Assembly: GCA_016721875.1 (NCBI GenBank)
Contig: JADKHG010000008.1
Location: forward strand, 1-64,000
From: Sphingomonadales bacterium
GTDB taxonomy: Bacteria; Pseudomonadota; Alphaproteobacteria; Sphingomonadales; Sphingomonadaceae
Direction: 5' to 3'
Length of the DNA stretch: 64,000 nt
Made by a program: the position numbers and the translations under genes. Below, piece after piece: positions 1 to 8,866 of this stretch; the stretch's first letter is position 1; the number at the start of each line of letters is the position of its first letter. The notes below the pieces were generated by a model. The model saw only the letters and a program-made list of their open reading frames with translations. It was not told the origin of the DNA and searched no databases.

Positions 1-46
1 AAAAATCCTATAGTATTAACCCATCAATTTCGGCAGGAGCACGGCC

Positions 47-526
47 ATGAAGGGCGACGCACAAGTCATCGAATATTTGAACGAGGCGCTCAAAAACGAG
101 CTGACTGCCGTCAATCAATATTGGCTGCACTTCACCGTGCTCGACAATCTGGGCGTCAAAAAGCTTGCCGAATATGAGCGGCATGAATCGATTGACGAGA
201 TGAAGCATGCCGACCGGTTGGCCGAACGCATCCTCTTTCTCGAAGGGCTGCCCAATTTCCAGATGCTCGGGCGACTGCGCGTTGGGGAAAATGTCGAGGA
301 GATATTGAAAGCCGACCTCGAGCTTGAAAAGGAAGCGATCCCGCAGCTGAAAGGGGCGATCGCCCATTGCGAAAGCGTGCGCGACTATGTCAGCCGCGAT
401 TTGTTTGCTGACATTCTCGCAAATGAAGAAGAACATGTCGATGTGCTCGAAACGCATCTGGAAATGATTGCACAGATGGGACTACCCAATTTCATCCAGT
501 TGCAGTCAAAACCAACCGAAGCATAG
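47..526 (+). CDS. bfr: Bacterioferritin
   Basis: 159-residue iron-storage protein that oxidises Fe(II) and stores it as a mineral in a 24-subunit haem-containing shell in the cytosol. All six di-iron ferroxidase ligands of the family sit at the classical positions: Glu18, Glu51, His54, Glu94, Glu127 and His130. Met52 is the expected haem ligand between subunits. The length is normal for the family. The ATG follows an AGGAG ribosome-binding site at 35-39 with a 7-base spacer. It is monocistronic as far as the window shows and converges on the Hpt gene. No bacterioferritin-associated ferredoxin gene is visible nearby. Confidence 0.97.
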   Translation: MKGDAQVIEYLNEALKNELTAVNQYWLHFTVLDNLGVKKLAEYERHESIDEMKHADRLAERILFLEGLPNFQMLGRLRVGENVEEILKADLELEKEAIPQLKGAIAHCESVRDYVSRDLFADILANEEEHVDVLETHLEMIAQMGLPNFIQLQSKPTEA

Positions 527-549
527 GGTTTCGACCCAGCATCTTTAGC

Positions 550-987
550 CTATGCGCGGGCGCGACTGTAATTCACTTGGCCTATTGTGCGGCTGCCAAA
601 GGCTGCACGCCTTTCGACCAGCGGGCTGATTTCGGTTTCCAGCGCGACCAAGGTTGCCTCGAACAGCGGCCGCAATTGAACCACTTTCTCGAGCAATTCT
701 TCGGGCCCTTGCCGAATTTCGACATAGTGGCGCGCGGCAAATTCGATTTCTTCGGCCAGATCGCCCAAACTGTCGGCACCAAATTGCAGCGCTTCGCCTT
801 TCAGCGTGTGCGCGGGCATCACCAGTGCGGCGGCATCTTTTTGACGCATGGCTTCTTCGATGGCGGCGACCGATTTGGTTCCGTCCTCGCGGAAATAGCC
901 GAGCACCCGGACAAATGCTTCACCCAGCACTGATCGTGCCTCCGCAAAGGTCGCCCAATTGATAATATCTGCGGCAACGGAATTCAT
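550..987 (-). CDS. Hpt-domain histidine phosphotransfer protein
   Basis: 145-residue single-domain protein with the Hpt signature AHTLKGEA around His60, followed by the usual LxFGA segment. His60 is the predicted phospho-acceptor that shuttles phosphate between a hybrid kinase and a response regulator. I start at 987 because an AGGAG lies 9 bases upstream; a longer reading frame exists but its extra 15 residues have no ribosome-binding site. No kinase or receiver partner is encoded within the window, so the pathway is unknown. It converges on bfr. Confidence 0.85.
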   Translation of the reverse strand: MNSVAADIINWATFAEARSVLGEAFVRVLGYFREDGTKSVAAIEEAMRQKDAAALVMPAHTLKGEALQFGADSLGDLAEEIEFAARHYVEIRQGPEELLEKVVQLRPLFEATLVALETEISPLVERRAAFGSRTIGQVNYSRARA

Positions 988-1101
988 GCCGGAATACTCC
1001 TGATCCAAGGGTTTGGATCCACATCCAGTCATCGCGATAATAGAGAGAAGTAAACAGACGGTTTACAGCTTAATATTGGGATAGAACTCAAATAGTTCCC
1101 G

Positions 1102-2490
1102 TCAGTTCTTTTCCGCTGCGAAGGGATTCGACGTCGCCCGCAAGTTCAACCGTACCGGCACTGCGCCAAAATCTAGATCGCGGCGAATTCCGTTCAACAA
1201 ATAGCGCCGATAGCTTTCGGGAAGCTGGTCCACACGACTGCCAAAAATGACAAAGGTCGGCGGTCGGCTTTTGGCCTGCGTAATATAGCGCAACTTGATG
1301 CGCTTTCCTCCCGGGGCCGGTGGAGGATTGGCATCGACTGCGGCTTCGAACCAGCGGTTCAGCACCGAGGTCGATACGCGGCTGTTCCACGCGTCACGCG
1401 CGGCAAAGGCGGCGCTGAGCATCTGATCGAGGCCTTTGCCGGTCATTGCAGACACCGCGATCAGTGGCACACCCTTTAATTGAGCAAGCCCTTCATCCAG
1501 CGCACCGCGAATCCCGTTGAACAGGCTCGATGCGTTTTCGGCAATGTCCCATTTGTTGATCGCGATGATCAGCGCCCGGCCTTCTTGAACCACATGGTCG
1601 GCAATTTTCAGATCTTGCAGTTCCAGCCCCTTTGAGGCGTCGAGCAAAAGCACAACGACCTCGGCAAAATCGATGGCGCGGCGGGCGTCCGCAACCGAAA
1701 GCTTTTCCAGTTTTTCCTGCACGCGTGCGCGCTTGCGCATCCCCGCAGTGTCGATCAGTCGGACCGGTCCTGCCGCCAGTTCTGGTTCTGCGGTGTTGGG
1801 GTCATGCCAGACCCATTCGATTTCGATGCTGTCGCGGGTAATTCCTGCCTCTGGCCCAGTGACCAGACGATCCTCGCCCAGCAATGTATTGATCAATGTC
1901 GATTTTCCGGCATTGGGGCGACCGACAATGGCGAGCTTTAATGGCGCGTCAGGTCTCTCGTCCTCTTCGTCGCCAAGGTCGGCAGCGTCGATATGCGGCA
2001 TCAACGCCTGAAACAGATCGGCCATGCCTTCGCCATGCTCGGCGCTGATCGTGATCCCTTCACCAAACCCAAGCGCATAGGCTTCCAATACGGTATTTTC
2101 GGCCTGTTTGCCTTCAGCCTTGTTGATCGCAAACACCACAGGCACCGTGGTAGTGCGTAGCCAGCGGGCGATCTCTTCATCGAGCGGCGTTACGCCTGCC
2201 CGACCATCGACCACAAACAACGCGACATTGGCACCCTCGACCGCAGCTTCGGTCTGCTGGCGCATGCGCCCGGGTAGAGTTGCGACATCGTCATCTTCAT
2301 AGCCTGCCGTATCGACTATACGAAAGTCGAGATCGAAGAGCTTGGCATCGCCTTCGCGACGGTCGCGCGTGACACCGGGCTGGTCATCGACCAGCGCCAG
2401 CCGCTTCCCGATCAGCCGGTTAAACAGCGTGGATTTGCCCACATTGGGGCGACCGACAATGGCAACGACTGGTAACATGTCGGCTGCCAT
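1102..2490 (-). CDS. der: Ribosome assembly GTPase Der (EngA)
   Basis: 462-residue double-Era-like GTPase required for 50S subunit maturation. Two G domains are visible, with Walker A motifs GRPNVGKST near residue 13 and GRPNAGKST near residue 190, each followed by DTAG and NKxD/NKWD motifs, then the C-terminal KH-like domain. The length is normal. It is the last gene of the panB-YfgM-bamB-der block, starting about 55 bases after the bamB stop. No clear ribosome-binding site precedes the first ATG; Met5 (2478) is an alternative start. Confidence 0.96.
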   Translation of the reverse strand: MAADMLPVVAIVGRPNVGKSTLFNRLIGKRLALVDDQPGVTRDRREGDAKLFDLDFRIVDTAGYEDDDVATLPGRMRQQTEAAVEGANVALFVVDGRAGVTPLDEEIARWLRTTTVPVVFAINKAEGKQAENTVLEAYALGFGEGITISAEHGEGMADLFQALMPHIDAADLGDEEDERPDAPLKLAIVGRPNAGKSTLINTLLGEDRLVTGPEAGITRDSIEIEWVWHDPNTAEPELAAGPVRLIDTAGMRKRARVQEKLEKLSVADARRAIDFAEVVVLLLDASKGLELQDLKIADHVVQEGRALIIAINKWDIAENASSLFNGIRGALDEGLAQLKGVPLIAVSAMTGKGLDQMLSAAFAARDAWNSRVSTSVLNRWFEAAVDANPPPAPGGKRIKLRYITQAKSRPPTFVIFGSRVDQLPESYRRYLLNGIRRDLDFGAVPVRLNLRATSNPFAAEKN

Positions 2491-2544
2491 AGCGATTTTA
2501 TGCCCAATTGAAACCTTTGGACGGATGAAACCGCCCCGGCTGCA

Positions 2545-3867
2545 TCAGCGGAAGGCGTTTATCCGGCCGCTGTCGTCGAGCACATATAATATGCCATTGG
2601 CCAAAACCGGGGAAACCGATACCGGATTTTTGACATCGGTCATCAGGCTCGACGAGCCTTCTCCGGTGGAAACAGACCAGAGCTGACCGTCAGAATTGGC
2701 GACGACCAGACGATTATTGGCAAGCACCGGACCGCGCCAGGTGATGAGGCCCTTTTTGTCTTCCTCGTCGCGATAGCGCGGAAGCTGCGACATCCAGCGG
2801 ATTTTTCCATTGCTGCGCTGGACGCAGAGCAATTTGGCCTCACTGGTCAGAACGAACACCCACTCTCCAACCACGATAGGGGTCGAAATACCTGCGACAT
2901 TGATTTCCCAGATGCGCTGACCGGTGGTCAGTTCATAGGCTGCCATGCGGCCACCCTGACCCAAAGCAAAGACGCGACCACGGTCGATGACAGGGTCAGC
3001 ATCGATATCGGTTAGCGTCGAAACCGAGGTTGACATGGCTGTCCGCGACAGCATGTCATTCCAGACGACGCGTCCATTTTCATAACGATAGGCTGCAAGT
3101 TCACCGGTTGAATATCCGGCAATAACGGTGCTCTGCGCGGCGGCAGGGGCGGCAACGCCGAAAATTCCTGATGCGCCAACCGGTCCGGCTTCATTCCATT
3201 GCGGCGCACCGTCGCTTGCGCGCAGCGCGTAGATCTGGTTGTCTTGTGTCATCACATAAACATTGCCACTGGCGAGCGTCGGCGCACCGCGCAGCGGTCC
3301 GGCGGGACGCTTTTTCCAGGCCAGCTCACCAGTGCTGGCATTGAGCGCAGCGACATCGCCGACGCCATTGGTTGCATAGACAAAAGCGCCATCGGTGCTG
3401 ACCCCGCCGCCAAAGCGCGAAGTCTTTCCGTCCTTGTCCACATCCAGCGCGGTCGCCCACAATTTCGCGCCACTGGTCGCATCAAAGGCCGAGACCATGG
3501 CTTCGGTGTCGATCACATACAGTTTGCCGTCCTGGATCACCGGAGTGGATGCAAGTCGCGCACGGTTGCTGGCGCCAGCAATCTGGGCAGTCCAAAGGCG
3601 TGCTGGAGTATCGGCCAGCATCTGGTGACCCGGTGCCTTGGCAGCGTTGCCACCCGGCTGTGGCCAATTCGCATTGGCGGTCGGGGTTGGCAAGATAACC
3701 GCAACCCCAGTGAGGCTGGTGTCGGCCTTGGTATCGGCTTCGGTACCCAATATGTCGACGCGGTTGCCGATTGTGGGTGTGTCTTTTTTCTTGCCTCCGC
3801 CGAGCGCGGAACAGCTGACCAGCGCCAAAGCTGCTGTGGCTATCAATAGGGTCGTACCGAATTTCAC
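2545..3867 (-). CDS. bamB: Outer-membrane assembly lipoprotein BamB
   Basis: 440-residue lipoprotein of the BAM complex that inserts beta-barrel proteins into the outer membrane. A type II signal peptide ends in the lipobox LVSC with Cys19 as lipidation site; the rest is a PQQ-like eight-bladed beta-propeller with recurring A/T-G-x-x-x-W segments. The start is GTG at 3867, preceded by GGAGGAAA with good spacing. The GTG overlaps the stop of the upstream tetratricopeptide gene as GTGA, so the two are translationally coupled. The pairing with der and a YfgM-like gene is conserved in proteobacteria. Confidence 0.94.
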   Translation of the reverse strand: MKFGTTLLIATAALALVSCSALGGGKKKDTPTIGNRVDILGTEADTKADTSLTGVAVILPTPTANANWPQPGGNAAKAPGHQMLADTPARLWTAQIAGASNRARLASTPVIQDGKLYVIDTEAMVSAFDATSGAKLWATALDVDKDGKTSRFGGGVSTDGAFVYATNGVGDVAALNASTGELAWKKRPAGPLRGAPTLASGNVYVMTQDNQIYALRASDGAPQWNEAGPVGASGIFGVAAPAAAQSTVIAGYSTGELAAYRYENGRVVWNDMLSRTAMSTSVSTLTDIDADPVIDRGRVFALGQGGRMAAYELTTGQRIWEINVAGISTPIVVGEWVFVLTSEAKLLCVQRSNGKIRWMSQLPRYRDEEDKKGLITWRGPVLANNRLVVANSDGQLWSVSTGEGSSSLMTDVKNPVSVSPVLANGILYVLDDSGRINAFR

Positions 3868-4628
3868 TTGCTGTTTCCTCCATCCGCAGCCGTAGCCGCG
3901 CTTCCCCCTGTCGATGCCTTGCCTGACTTTGCGTCAAGCTGAACGGTGTCTATCCCCAAACCGCCTGCCATTTGCTGCGCACGACTGCGCAGTGACTGAG
4001 GCAAGTCTTCCTGCTTGGCAATCTGGGCGAAAATGGGGCCTGCCAGATCATCCTTGCCCATTTTCATATAGGATATCGCAGTCATCTCGCCCGCGCTGCC
4101 GAACCAGGGCGTTCCGGGCTTCGCCAGCGGCTTCAGCCGGTCAATGGTCTTCTGCGGAGGTAGCGAGTCAAATTCGGCGGTAGCAACGCGGATCAATGCC
4201 ATGTCGCGAAACACCTGCGGCGCTTTTTCGTCCGCTGCGACCTTTGCATAAACAGCATTGGCCTTTGCGGTCGCGCCATTTTTCGCGTCGATATTGGCAA
4301 GCAGCAACTGCGCCATTGCGCGGTAGCCCGCCTGATCGGATTGCGCAATTTTGGTAAGTTCGGCGACGCCAGCTTTTTCATTGCCAGCATCGAGTTTTTC
4401 GACCGCCTGAACGAAAGCGTCTCCTGTCTTCTCAGCAGCTGCGGCCTTGACATTTTGCCAGTAAATCCAGCCGCCAAACGCCGCCAGACCGGCAATCAGG
4501 GCCAGCAACAGCCAGCGGCCAAAGCGCGTCCAGAAGGATTGCAGATCGCCTGCGCGGACGGCATCGTCAACTTCACGCAAAAAGGCTTCGTCGGTCGCGG
4601 CCTGCTTAGTGGTCGGGGTAAGCGCCAA
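3864..4628 (-). CDS. YfgM-like membrane-anchored tetratricopeptide protein
   Basis: 254-residue single-pass protein: cytoplasmic N-terminus, one membrane helix at about residues 38-57, then a periplasmic alpha-helical TPR-like domain (TPR_21 type). YfgM in enterobacteria is an ancillary SecYEG subunit that hands exported proteins to periplasmic chaperones; the position directly before bamB fits that role. The start is TTG at 4628 with a very strong TGAGGAGG ribosome-binding site 7 bases upstream. The tail after residue 230 is Gly/Ala/Ser-rich and probably disordered. Its stop overlaps the bamB start. Confidence 0.85.
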   Translation of the reverse strand: MALTPTTKQAATDEAFLREVDDAVRAGDLQSFWTRFGRWLLLALIAGLAAFGGWIYWQNVKAAAAEKTGDAFVQAVEKLDAGNEKAGVAELTKIAQSDQAGYRAMAQLLLANIDAKNGATAKANAVYAKVAADEKAPQVFRDMALIRVATAEFDSLPPQKTIDRLKPLAKPGTPWFGSAGEMTAISYMKMGKDDLAGPIFAQIAKQEDLPQSLRSRAQQMAGGLGIDTVQLDAKSGKASTGGSAATAADGGNSK

Positions 4629-4727
4629 AATGGCCTCCTCAAAAATTGATCTATGAAATCATGATGCCAGAAATTGTAACGAATGCGTCCTTAGCCATAG
4701 GCGCACCGTCTTTCCAGTCCGTTTGGA

Positions 4728-5594
4728 TTATTCCGGCTGATAGAGCTGTTCGGCACCGGGAAAGGTACGACTGCGGACGTCCTCGGCATATTGCTTGACC
4801 GCGTCTTCGACCTGAACATCCATCGCGCCAAAGCGTTTGACGAATTTAGGCACGCGGTCGAACAGCCCCAGCATATCCTCGGTCACCAGCACCTGCCCGT
4901 CGCATTGCGCCGACGCGCCGATGCCGATTGTCGGGCAAGGGACTTTCTCGGTGATTTCAATCGCAATCGGTTCAAGCACACCTTCGATAACCAGCGCAAA
5001 GGCTCCTGCTTTTGCGACCGCCTCGGCATCTTCAACAATTGAGCGTGCCTCGGCGGCACTTTTGCCGCGAACGCCATAGCCGCCCAATATGTTGACTGCC
5101 TGTGGGGTCAGCCCGACATGCCCCATCACCGGAATACCGCGTGACGTCAGAAATTCGATGGTCGGTGCGATCACCTTGCCACCTTCAACCTTCACCGCAG
5201 CAGCACCGGTCGCTTTCAACAGCCTCGCGGCATTTTCGAATGCCTGCTGCGGTGAGGCCTCATAGCTGCCGAACGGCATGTCGACGATAACCGCTGCATG
5301 ATAGCTGCCACGAACCACCGCTGCGCCATGCGCCTCCATCATCTCCATTGTCACTGCAACGGTATGCGGAAGGCCGTAAATCACTTGAGCCAGCGAATCG
5401 CCCACCAGCAACATGTCACAATGCCGATCAAGCAGCTGCGCCATCCGGACCGTATAGGCGGTCAACATCACCAGCGGTTCGCCGCCTTTTCGCTGGCGAA
5501 TCCGCGGAACGGTGAGCCTTTTCATCGGTTGCGGCGTCGGGTTGGCGCGGCTGGTGGAAATAGGCAGGGTGAGCGTTTTGGGTGTCGTGGACAT
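4728..5594 (-). CDS. panB: 3-methyl-2-oxobutanoate hydroxymethyltransferase
   Basis: 288-residue first enzyme of pantothenate synthesis, adding a hydroxymethyl group from methylene-tetrahydrofolate to alpha-ketoisovalerate to make ketopantoate. Family signatures are present: LLVGDSLAQVIYG near residue 63, VDMPFGSYE, VKVEGG, MGHVGLTPQ and a TIGIGAS segment. There is an extra ~24-residue N-terminal extension before MKRLTVPRIRQRKG; Met24 is a possible alternative start. It heads the minus-strand block leading to bamB and der, with about 100 bases to the next gene. panC is not in the window. Confidence 0.96.
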   Translation of the reverse strand: MSTTPKTLTLPISTSRANPTPQPMKRLTVPRIRQRKGGEPLVMLTAYTVRMAQLLDRHCDMLLVGDSLAQVIYGLPHTVAVTMEMMEAHGAAVVRGSYHAAVIVDMPFGSYEASPQQAFENAARLLKATGAAAVKVEGGKVIAPTIEFLTSRGIPVMGHVGLTPQAVNILGGYGVRGKSAAEARSIVEDAEAVAKAGAFALVIEGVLEPIAIEITEKVPCPTIGIGASAQCDGQVLVTEDMLGLFDRVPKFVKRFGAMDVQVEDAVKQYAEDVRSRTFPGAEQLYQPE

Positions 5595-5659
5595 GGGGAA
5601 GGCGCTTAGCCGTTAATCGGGCATCGCAAAAGACCATAGCGCCAACACGTTAAACACTG

Positions 5660-5687
5660 TTGACTCAATGTTAAAAATATATAACAT
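5660..5687 (+). promoter_or_regulatory. Promoter of the membrane protein/XRE module
   Basis: TTGACT at 5660-5665 and an AT-rich -10 region (TAACAT at 5682-5687, 16-base spacer; TATAAC at 5680 is an alternative). Between it and the ATG at 5719 there are two related direct repeats, AACATaaAGTGCA and AACATggAGTGTGCA, which would suit binding by the small regulator encoded two genes on. Autoregulation is my inference. Confidence 0.5.
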
Positions 5688-5718
5688 AAAGTGCAAATCA
5701 ACTAACATGGAGTGTGCA

Positions 5719-6141
5719 ATGTCTTTCCGCGAAAAAATCCACTGGGTCGCCCTGACAGGTTTGGTGATTGGTTTCGGCTGGTATTTCCTGTCTTATCCTT
5801 GGGCGATCGCCAACACCCGCGCCGGTATGATGGCTTCGGTCTGGATGCTTATTCCGGCGACCATATTGTTTCTGATCCCGATGATCTTGGGAACAGTCTG
5901 GTTTGCCATAAGGACACCCAAAGAGGCGCATCTGAAAGAGGATGAACGCGAAAAGCTGATCCATCTAAAAGGAACGCATGCGGCCTATTATCCGCTGGTG
6001 CTGGGAACCTGGGCCAATGTCTTCGCGCTGATCAATGGGCTGCGCTATGGCTGGTCGGTCAATATCCTGATGGCAACCTTGGTGGTGGCGGAATTGATCC
6101 GTGTCGGCGCCCAGCTCTATTACTATCGCCGGGGGTATTGA
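5719..6141 (+). CDS. Small multi-pass inner-membrane protein of an XRE module
   Basis: 140-residue protein with four predicted membrane helices (roughly residues 10-30, 38-60, 90-110, 115-133) and a charged cytoplasmic loop rich in K/E between helices 2 and 3 (TPKEAHLKEDEREKLIHLKG). I choose ATG 5719 because GGAG lies 6 bases upstream; an in-frame extension to 5668 runs through the promoter. No named family is recognised with certainty; it resembles DUF2178-like membrane proteins commonly encoded beside tiny HTH regulators. The regulator gene follows after 3 bases, so co-expression is very likely. Confidence 0.75.
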   Translation: MSFREKIHWVALTGLVIGFGWYFLSYPWAIANTRAGMMASVWMLIPATILFLIPMILGTVWFAIRTPKEAHLKEDEREKLIHLKGTHAAYYPLVLGTWANVFALINGLRYGWSVNILMATLVVAELIRVGAQLYYYRRGY

Positions 6142-6144
6142 CCG

Positions 6145-6360
6145 ATGGCCCCGCTCCCTTTCAACAACCAGATCAAGACACTGCGCTTTCTAAAAGGGGA
6201 AATGACGCAAGCCGACCTGGGCGACCGCGTCGGCGTAACCCGCCAGACCATAGCGGCGATAGAACAAGGCAAATATTCCCCTAGCCTTGAAGTAGCCTTC
6301 CGCATTGCGCGGGTGTTTGGCAAGCCTTTGGAAGATGTATTTCATTGGGCCGACGAATAG
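6145..6360 (+). CDS. Small XRE-family HTH regulator (YozG-like)
   Basis: 71-residue protein made almost entirely of one Cro/C1 helix-turn-helix. The recognition region reads MTQADLGDRVGVTRQTIAAIE, with the characteristic YSPSLEVAFRIARVFG that closes the five-helix fold. It is co-transcribed with the preceding membrane protein gene, and I expect it to act on the promoter at 5660-5718. The same architecture recurs at 34214-34405. Confidence 0.88.
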   Translation: MAPLPFNNQIKTLRFLKGEMTQADLGDRVGVTRQTIAAIEQGKYSPSLEVAFRIARVFGKPLEDVFHWADE

Positions 6361-6455
6361 CGGTCACAAGTTGGTGCGTGCACAGCACAGGGGCCCGAGC
6401 CACAAAGCTCCCCAGCTCTCCCGGTTCGGGCCCCAAAGCCGGCATGCCAAATTGG

Positions 6456-6497
6456 TTTACTCATCGCTCAAAAAAGTGTATTATACATGTAATACAC
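6456..6497 (+). promoter_or_regulatory. Promoter with palindromic operator over the -10 box
   Basis: -35 TTTACT (6456-6461) and -10 TATTAT (6479-6484) with an exact 17-base spacer. The -10 lies inside a perfect inverted repeat: GTGTATTA at 6476-6483 and TAATACAC at 6490-6497 around TACATG. This geometry is typical of a repressor operator (GntR/YtrA- or TetR-type sites look like this). It controls the DUF4386 gene starting at 6532. The repressor is not identifiable in the window. Confidence 0.72.
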
Positions 6498-6531
6498 TAC
6501 CAATCCATCCAATTGGCCGAAGGATGCACGG

Positions 6532-7269
6532 ATGAGCGGCAACAAGAATATCGGGCGTTTGGCAGGGCTACTATATCTGGTTGTGGTGCTGGGCGGCATT
6601 GCAAGTCTCGCTTATGTTCCCAACGCCATCGAAAATGGCAAAGATGGTGCGGCTCTGGTTGCTTCTATCCAATCGCACCAGGCGCTGTTCCGCTTTGGAA
6701 TTGCTGCCGGATTGATCTGTTACACGGCATTCCTTTTGCTACCGCTTGTCCTCTATCGATTGCTGGCTCCATACGGTCAGCCAATGGCAATTGCGATGGT
6801 GGCTTTGGCAACGGCGAGCGTACCATTTGCCTTTGCCAATATGGTCCACCGGATGGATGTCCTGTCACTGCTTGGTGACGAGCCCCGATTGGCGACGCTG
6901 ACTGCGGCCCAGCCCCAGCTGCAAGTCACACTTGCGCTTGAGAGCTATTGGAACGGGATTTTCATCCTGACCATTTTCTGGGGCCTATGGTTGCTGCCGT
7001 TTGGCTGGCTGATGTTTCGGTCGCGGATGATCCCGCGCATTTTCGGCCTTCTCCTGATGGCCGGATGCTTTGGTTATGTGATCGCCTTTTTCGGACGGCT
7101 GCTGGTTCCAGACTTTGCTCAATTCGCACTTGCCCGTTACATTACCCTGCCTGCGACCCTGGGCGAGATAGGTACGTGCTTGTGGTTGCTAATTATGGGT
7201 GTCCGCGAACAGCCTATGATCCCAAATCCGCGCACACAAAATCCGCAGCCCGTTCGCCAATCATCATAG
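6532..7269 (+). CDS. DUF4386 family membrane protein
   Basis: 245-residue protein with about six membrane helices and the DUF4386 pattern: an N-terminal NIGRLAGLLYLVVVLGGI helix, a central region with MVHRMDVLSLLG, and a late GxWLLPFGWL helix. The function of the family is unknown. A ribosome-binding site AAGGA precedes the ATG by 7 bases. It stands alone behind a palindromic operator, so it is probably induced by a specific signal. Its 3' end overlaps the convergent GMC oxidoreductase gene by 56 bases. Confidence 0.85.
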   Translation: MSGNKNIGRLAGLLYLVVVLGGIASLAYVPNAIENGKDGAALVASIQSHQALFRFGIAAGLICYTAFLLLPLVLYRLLAPYGQPMAIAMVALATASVPFAFANMVHRMDVLSLLGDEPRLATLTAAQPQLQVTLALESYWNGIFILTIFWGLWLLPFGWLMFRSRMIPRIFGLLLMAGCFGYVIAFFGRLLVPDFAQFALARYITLPATLGEIGTCLWLLIMGVREQPMIPNPRTQNPQPVRQSS

Positions 7270-8803
7270 ACGGCGCATTGGTGTTGCCCGATATCAACCG
7301 CGGCATGATGCTGGCGTCGGCGACATACAGCCCCTTCACCCCGCGCAGTCGCAATTGTGGATCGACCACATCGCTGGCATCCGGCCCCATGCGGCAGGTG
7401 CCGACGGGGTGATAGACGGTGTCGGCGCGGTTTCGGATTTGCTGTTCGAGTGCGGCGTCGTCGTTCAGATCAATGGGGTGCCGGTCGGCACCGGCATAGG
7501 CAGACAGCGACGGTGCTTTGGTGATGCGGTGCAGCATCCGCACGCCAGCCTTCAGCGTTTCCATGTCGCGATCATCGGTCAGGAAGGCAGGATCGATCAA
7601 CGGTGCAGCCGCTGCATCGGCGGAGGCGAGTTTCACGCTCCCTCGGCTATAGGGACGCAACACACAGGCATGGATACTGTAGCCATGGCCCTTCACCTTT
7701 TCGCGCCCATGATCCTCTAGCATGGCAGGGACGAAATGATATTGGATGTCGGGGGCGGGCAGTGCGGGATCGGTGCGCCAGAAACCGCCTGCTTCGGCAA
7801 AGCAAGTGGTCATGATGCCGGTGCGTTTGCGCGCATGTTCGATGATTGCTTTCACCATCCGCCATGTTCCGGGCAGGCTGTCGCCAAAAAAGGCGCGCGA
7901 TCGCGTCTCAAAGCTCGTCACATAGTCGATATGATCCTGCAGATCGTCACCGACCGCAGCCTTGTCGAGCAGCGGATCGATTCCCAGCGATTGCAAGTGA
8001 CCGGCAGGGCCGATACCCGACAGCATCAGGATTTGCGGGCTGTTGAACGCGCCCGCCGACAGGATAACCGCTCCGCGCGCACGTATTGTCTGGCGCTTAT
8101 TTCCCTGACGGATGATGACGCCGCTGGCGCGTCCCTCCTCGATCAGGATTTTTTCGGTCAACGCGCCGGTTAAGACTTCCAGCTTGCCTGCCGCGCGCTG
8201 GGGCTCGACATAGGCGCGCGCTGCCGACCAGCGTTCGCCCGCCTTTTGCGTCACCTGATACAGGCCAAAGCCGTCCTGCTGCGCACCGTTGAAATCGGTG
8301 TTGCGCGGCAATTGCAGTTCGGCGGCGGCATCGACAAAGGCCAGACTGCCTTCGTTGGGCCAGCGTTGGTCCATGACGTTAAGCGGACCTTCGCCGCCGT
8401 GAAAATCATCCCCGCCGCGTTCATTGCCTTCGCTGCGTTTGAAGTAAGGCAGCACATCGTCATAGCCCCAGCCGGTGCAGCCAAGTGCGGCCCAATTGTC
8501 ATAATCCCATTTGTGACCCCGGATATAGACCATCGCGTTGATTGCGCTCGACCCGCCAAGACCGCGCCCACGCGGCTGATAGCCGGTGCGGCCATTGAGC
8601 CCCTTTTGTGGAACGGTCTCAAACCGGTAGTTCGATTTGTCAGGAATGAAGGGCATGAAGCCTGGGGTCTTGATCCGCGCATAATCGTTGGTGCCACCAG
8701 CCTCGATCAGGCAGACCGTAAATTTTCCGCTTTCCGCCAGTCGCCCTGCGGCAGCGCTCCCAGCCGAACCGCCGCCGATTATAATGATGTCAAATTCGCT
8801 CAA
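7214..8803 (-). CDS. GMC-family FAD-dependent alcohol/choline dehydrogenase-like oxidoreductase
   Basis: 529-residue flavoprotein. The N-terminal ADP-binding motif IIIIGGGSAGSAAAGRL starts at residue 6; the GMC signature GGSSAINAMVYIRG and the C-terminal active-site segment HPVGTCRMG followed by NTNAPSMMIGE are intact. The family oxidises alcohols (choline, aliphatic or polyethylene-glycol-type); sphingomonads carry many paralogues, so the substrate cannot be assigned. I place the start at TTG 8803, which has AAGGAG 7 bases upstream; the frame stays open to another TTG at 8851. It follows the sterol desaturase gene after 63 bases on the same strand. Confidence 0.9.
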   Translation of the reverse strand: MSEFDIIIIGGGSAGSAAAGRLAESGKFTVCLIEAGGTNDYARIKTPGFMPFIPDKSNYRFETVPQKGLNGRTGYQPRGRGLGGSSAINAMVYIRGHKWDYDNWAALGCTGWGYDDVLPYFKRSEGNERGGDDFHGGEGPLNVMDQRWPNEGSLAFVDAAAELQLPRNTDFNGAQQDGFGLYQVTQKAGERWSAARAYVEPQRAAGKLEVLTGALTEKILIEEGRASGVIIRQGNKRQTIRARGAVILSAGAFNSPQILMLSGIGPAGHLQSLGIDPLLDKAAVGDDLQDHIDYVTSFETRSRAFFGDSLPGTWRMVKAIIEHARKRTGIMTTCFAEAGGFWRTDPALPAPDIQYHFVPAMLEDHGREKVKGHGYSIHACVLRPYSRGSVKLASADAAAAPLIDPAFLTDDRDMETLKAGVRMLHRITKAPSLSAYAGADRHPIDLNDDAALEQQIRNRADTVYHPVGTCRMGPDASDVVDPQLRLRGVKGLYVADASIMPRLISGNTNAPSMMIGERAADFVCADLGS

Positions 8804-8866
8804 GACCGGTCTCCTTGGCACCCGTTTAATCGCCTGATTAAATTGACGCAACCGGGGAAGACCACA

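Noticed and set aside
528..539. GGGT-TTCG-ACCC mini-hairpin between bfr and the Hpt gene as a terminator
   Set aside because: Only four base pairs and no T run; too weak to call.
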